Origin: CAZPUR01 sp964589815
GTDB taxonomy: Bacteria; Patescibacteriota; Microgenomatia; UBA1400
NCBI GenBank assembly: GCA_964589815.1
Contig: CAZPUR010000020.1
Location: 1 to 8,551, forward strand
Direction of reading: 5' to 3'
Length of the DNA: 8,551 nt
The notes below the pieces were generated by a model. The model saw nothing but the letters and a program-made list of their open reading frames with translations. It ran no database searches and was not told the DNA's origin. The position numbers and the translations under genes were made by a program. Positions 6,427-8,551 of the stretch are shown one piece after another; position 1 is the first letter of the stretch; every line of letters begins with the position of its first letter.

Positions 6427-7232
6427 AGAAAAAGTTATTAATTATACTCATTACTGTTTATTGTTTACTGGCCTCAGGGTTGTTTCCCCGCCTTGCTTTT
6501 GCTGATCGCGAGCTTGATGATTATTTATATCAGTATGAAAAATATCAGGAAATTTATGATCAATTCAAGATTTCCCGAGATAAATTTTTAAAATATGAGG
6601 CCTTGAGTGTTTCTGAAGCAACCAGAGCGGATACTGAAACATTTATTTTAAAACGAAACCTGGTCTTAAGAACTTATTTTTTACTTTTAAAAAATCGCTT
6701 AAGAAACACGCCAGGAGTAATGAACCCTCAGGCCAAAGAGGACCTTTTAAGTTTATTGGATAAAAAAATTGTTTGGTTAGAAGAAGAGAGTGAAGAGGTT
6801 GAAAATCTGGAAAACCCTTCTTTTGAAGACTTATTTATTTTATCAGGCAGGATTGAAGACAAAGACGAAGAGATGAAGAATTTAGGCTATCAAGCTTTAG
6901 CGGAGATGATTCTAGGTAAAATCAGGAGTTTACAACAAGAATCAACCGGATTGACGGCTTTATTGAAAGACGAAGTTTTTGAAAATAAATCAGCCACTCA
7001 AGCGGCACAACTGGATCTTTGGTTAAGAGAAGTTAGTGTCAAAAATTATCTTGCCCAAAAAGAAATTGAAGCGGCGGAGATTAACCTCTGGAATCTTAGA
7101 TCGGCTAAAAAAGAAACATCCATGATAAACTTTTTCAATAACTTAAAAACTGATGCTGATGATGCCAAGATTCAATTAAACCAAGCTTTATCTTTTTTAA
7201 AAGAGATTTTAGCTCAACTGAATTATGATTGA
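6423..7232 (+). CDS. Secreted helical protein of unknown function
   Basis: Protein of 269 residues. It starts at GTG 6423, which overlaps the upstream TGA (GTGA), with AAAGG at 6411-6415 as a well-spaced ribosome-binding site. A TTG at 6402 would extend it by seven residues but lies inside the upstream gene and spoils the signal peptide. Residues 1-27 form a clear signal peptide (MKKK, hydrophobic core, cleavage after AFA). The mature protein is highly charged and almost wholly helical. It has a Tyr-rich start DDYLYQYEKYQEIYDQF (32-48), a long-helix region (49-95), an acidic segment WLEEESEEVENLENP (118-132), and further helices to the end, which suggests a coiled-coil or helical bundle. There is no C-terminal anchor and no Cys in the mature part. 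I recognise no named family. It is followed by a membrane protein gene overlapping it by 8 nt, so the two products may work as a pair outside the membrane. Confidence 0.8.
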   Translation: MKKKLLIILITVYCLLASGLFPRLAFADRELDDYLYQYEKYQEIYDQFKISRDKFLKYEALSVSEATRADTETFILKRNLVLRTYFLLLKNRLRNTPGVMNPQAKEDLLSLLDKKIVWLEEESEEVENLENPSFEDLFILSGRIEDKDEEMKNLGYQALAEMILGKIRSLQQESTGLTALLKDEVFENKSATQAAQLDLWLREVSVKNYLAQKEIEAAEINLWNLRSAKKETSMINFFNNLKTDADDAKIQLNQALSFLKEILAQLNYD

Positions 7233-7650
7233 AATGTCCCCTCCGCCTATAAGTGGAGAAACACCACCACCAGCTAGAGAATTAAAAGCAGAAAAAGAAG
7301 CAAAGCCACCTAAACCGGTCAAGCTAAGGAATAATCCAAAAATTAAATTAATCAAAAACAAACTAAAATCCAAAAATTTTCTTTTATTTATTATTTTATT
7401 AGTAGTTTTTTTCCTGGGGGGCATTGTTTTAGGTTTATATCTTAAACGGAAAAATGGTAAGCAAGCGTTACCCAGCCCCAGCCCCAGCCCTACAATAGAA
7501 CCTAGTCCCAGCCCTTCACCTTCACCCCTATCTGAAGGTTTGGAAGGTAAATTAATGCAGTTTGAAGAGCATTTAGAAGAAGTTGACCTTAAAGAGGAAG
7601 AGTTGACCCCGCCTGCCCTGGATTTTGACATCCGTTTTAAAGTCAAGTGA
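7225..7650 (+). CDS. Bitopic membrane protein with Pro-Ser linker, unknown function
   Basis: Protein of 141 residues. The N-terminus is Pro-rich then basic (1-50: MSPPPISGETPPP, then many Lys), followed by one transmembrane helix (about 52-73) and a short basic stop KRKNGK. A Pro-Ser linker comes next (83-101, PSPSPSP, TIE, then PSPSPSPSP), and the tail is acidic and helical, then ends in ALDFDIRFKVK (131-141). The stronger basic charge before the helix suggests the N-terminus inside, with the linker and tail outside where they could meet the secreted product of the upstream gene. It is not a recognised family. ATG 7225 overlaps the upstream gene by 8 nt (ATGATTGA); ATG 7234 is an alternative just after that stop. 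No Shine-Dalgarno sequence is clear, so translation is probably coupled. The stop overlaps the next ATG by one base. Confidence 0.72.
   Translation: MIEMSPPPISGETPPPARELKAEKEAKPPKPVKLRNNPKIKLIKNKLKSKNFLLFIILLVVFFLGGIVLGLYLKRKNGKQALPSPSPSPTIEPSPSPSPSPLSEGLEGKLMQFEEHLEEVDLKEEELTPPALDFDIRFKVK
7471..7529 (+). repeat. Pro-Ser codon repeat with CCCAGC tandem units
   Basis: The Pro-Ser linker is encoded first by three perfect CCCAGC hexamers plus CCT (7471-7491), then by a mixed-codon Pro-Ser stretch (7501-7529) after a short Thr-Ile-Glu break. The perfect units suggest recent slippage. The first block has four C-runs (7471-7473, 7476-7479, 7482-7485, 7488-7490), giving a G-quadruplex motif on the minus strand. 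Confidence 0.8.
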
Positions 7651-8551
7651 TGAAGCCAACCGTGCCTTTAGCTGATCGTATTCGCCCCCAAAATTTAAGA
7701 AGCTTTATTGGTCAGAGCCATTTAGTAGGGCAGGGAAAGCCCTTACGCTTAGCGATTAAAAAAAAGCAGGTTTTTTCCATGATTTTTTGGGGTCCACCCG
7801 GTTGTGGTAAGACCACTTTGGCCCGGATTATTGCCAGAGAGGCAGGATTGGATTTTTTTAATTTTTCAGCTGTTTCCGCCGGTAAAAAAGATTTAAAGCA
7901 AGTAGTTCAATTAATTAAACAAGGGTTAAATCAAAAAGGAAGCATTGTTTTTCTTGATGAAATTCACCGTTTCAACAAGGCTCAGCAGGATTATCTTCTG
8001 CCTTTTGTTGAGGATGGCACGATTACTTTAATCGGCGCCACCACAGAGAACCCTTCTTTTGAAGTCATTGGCCCGCTTCTTTCCCGTTGCCGGGTTTTTG
8101 TTCTCAAAGAATTAAACCAGGAAGAAATAGGCAAGATTATTAAAAGAGCCTTGGGTAGTTTAGATAAAGATTTAAAAATTGATGGAAAAACCAAGGATTG
8201 GTTGATTAACTTATCAGCCGGTGATGCTCGTCAGGTAATTAACTTACTTGAGGCAAGTTATAAATTATTCAAGGAGAAAATTCAAAATCTGCCAGCTGGC
8301 GGAAAAAAGATTAGTTTGGAGATTTTAAAAACTACCCTGCAGTCGCCTTATCTCCGTTATGACAAGGCAGGAGAAGAACACTACAACACAATTAGCTCTT
8401 TTTTGAAGAGTATGAGGGCTAGCAATGTTGACGCCGCCCTTTATTATTTAGCCAGAATGGTGTCAGCAGGAGAAGACCCATTGTTTATTGCCAGACGGAT
8501 GGTTATCTTTGCCAGTGAAGACATTGGTATGGCCCTGCCAACCGCTCTAGT
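7650..8551 (+). CDS. rarA: Replication-associated recombination protein A (RarA/MgsA), 3' end missing
   Basis: AAA+ ATPase of the RarA/MgsA/WRNIP1 family, related to clamp-loader subunits, which acts at stalled replication forks in the cytoplasm. The first 300 residues are present; family members usually have about 400-450, so the C-terminal part lies beyond the window. The N-terminus has PLADRIRPQNLRSFIGQSHL (6-25), typical of RarA. Other motifs are Walker A GPPGCGKTT (48-56), Walker B IVFLDEIHRF (99-108), sensor 1 GATTENPSFE (129-138), the arginine finger Arg146 in LLSRCR, and sensor 2 GDARQ (191-195). The family-specific tetramerisation region follows, with YDKAGEEHYNTISSFLKSMR (237-256), DAALYYLARM (261-270), AGEDPLFIARRM (273-284) and SEDIGMA (289-295). 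Classical KS-RGSDPDAALY is KSMRASNVDAALY here. The start ATG overlaps the upstream TGA by one base (TGATG) with no clear Shine-Dalgarno sequence, which implies coupled translation from an envelope-gene cluster. Confidence 0.95.
   Translation, partial: MKPTVPLADRIRPQNLRSFIGQSHLVGQGKPLRLAIKKKQVFSMIFWGPPGCGKTTLARIIAREAGLDFFNFSAVSAGKKDLKQVVQLIKQGLNQKGSIVFLDEIHRFNKAQQDYLLPFVEDGTITLIGATTENPSFEVIGPLLSRCRVFVLKELNQEEIGKIIKRALGSLDKDLKIDGKTKDWLINLSAGDARQVINLLEASYKLFKEKIQNLPAGGKKISLEILKTTLQSPYLRYDKAGEEHYNTISSFLKSMRASNVDAALYYLARMVSAGEDPLFIARRMVIFASEDIGMALPTAL

Noticed and set aside
7209..7646. Long open frame on the minus strand opposite the Pro-Ser membrane protein gene
   Set aside because: It mirrors the low-complexity Pro/Ser and Lys codons of the + strand gene, gives a Gly/Leu/Ser-biased product with no recognisable domain, and the + strand gene is better supported by membrane topology and tight gene spacing.
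3..8551. Alternative genetic code (UGA read as Gly or Trp), as in some CPR lineages
   Set aside because: UGA ends several genes exactly at domain ends and next to new starts, and no internal in-frame UGA is needed to join any reading frames.
3..8551. CRISPR arrays, tRNA or rRNA genes, insertion sequences
   Set aside because: No regularly spaced direct repeats, no cloverleaf or conserved rRNA sequence, and no transposase-like frame; coding sequence fills the window.

Overview
The window reads as a piece of a small, gene-dense bacterial genome, most likely a Candidate Phyla Radiation (Patescibacteria) lineage, perhaps Microgenomates-like. This is inferred from gene content and style; no rRNA or other phylogenetic marker is present. 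Supporting signs are almost no intergenic DNA (largest gap 37 bp), moderately AT-rich sequence, many exported proteins with low-complexity linkers, a TasA-like/SipW-type secreted protein pair, and a membrane-anchored CAP-domain protein of the kind common in that group. UGA is used as an ordinary stop at the end of several genes, so the code is not the UGA=Gly code of Gracilibacteria/Absconditabacteria. All nine genes are on the + strand.

Region 1 (about 1-3192) is a two-gene cell-surface unit. A large multidomain secreted protein has a SipW-type signal region, an NGSFE-type beta-sandwich, an Ig-like repeat, fibronectin type III and a lamin-tail domain. It is followed one base later by a TasA/camelysin-like protein held in the membrane by a C-terminal helix and basic tail.

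Region 2 (3178-4511) is a single cytoplasmic alpha/beta-hydrolase-like gene with its own promoter. Region 3 (4514-8551) is a compact cluster: a CAP-domain membrane protein, a small three-helix membrane protein, an RmlA-type sugar-nucleotide transferase, a secreted helical protein, a bitopic membrane protein with a Pro-Ser linker, and the replication-fork ATPase RarA, cut by the window end. Neighbouring genes there overlap or sit within 3 bp, so they are probably co-transcribed and translationally coupled.

The most interesting signal is not a protein. The hydrolase gene (ATG 3213) and the CAP gene (ATG 4549) are each preceded by a sigma-70-like promoter with the same geometry: a -35 box, exactly 17 bp, a -10 box, exactly 6 bp, then the ATG. 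This places the predicted transcription start on the A of the start codon, so both messages are predicted to be leaderless. The rmlA-like gene inside the cluster instead has a strong GGAGG ribosome-binding site. Transcription-unit starts would therefore be leaderless while some internal genes use Shine-Dalgarno sites or stop-start coupling. Other points worth checking are a four-run G-quadruplex motif on the template strand of the Pro-Ser linker gene, a recurring hydrophobic [VI]-L-G motif in three exported proteins, a nested domain in the large surface protein, and an uncharacterised secreted/bitopic gene pair.
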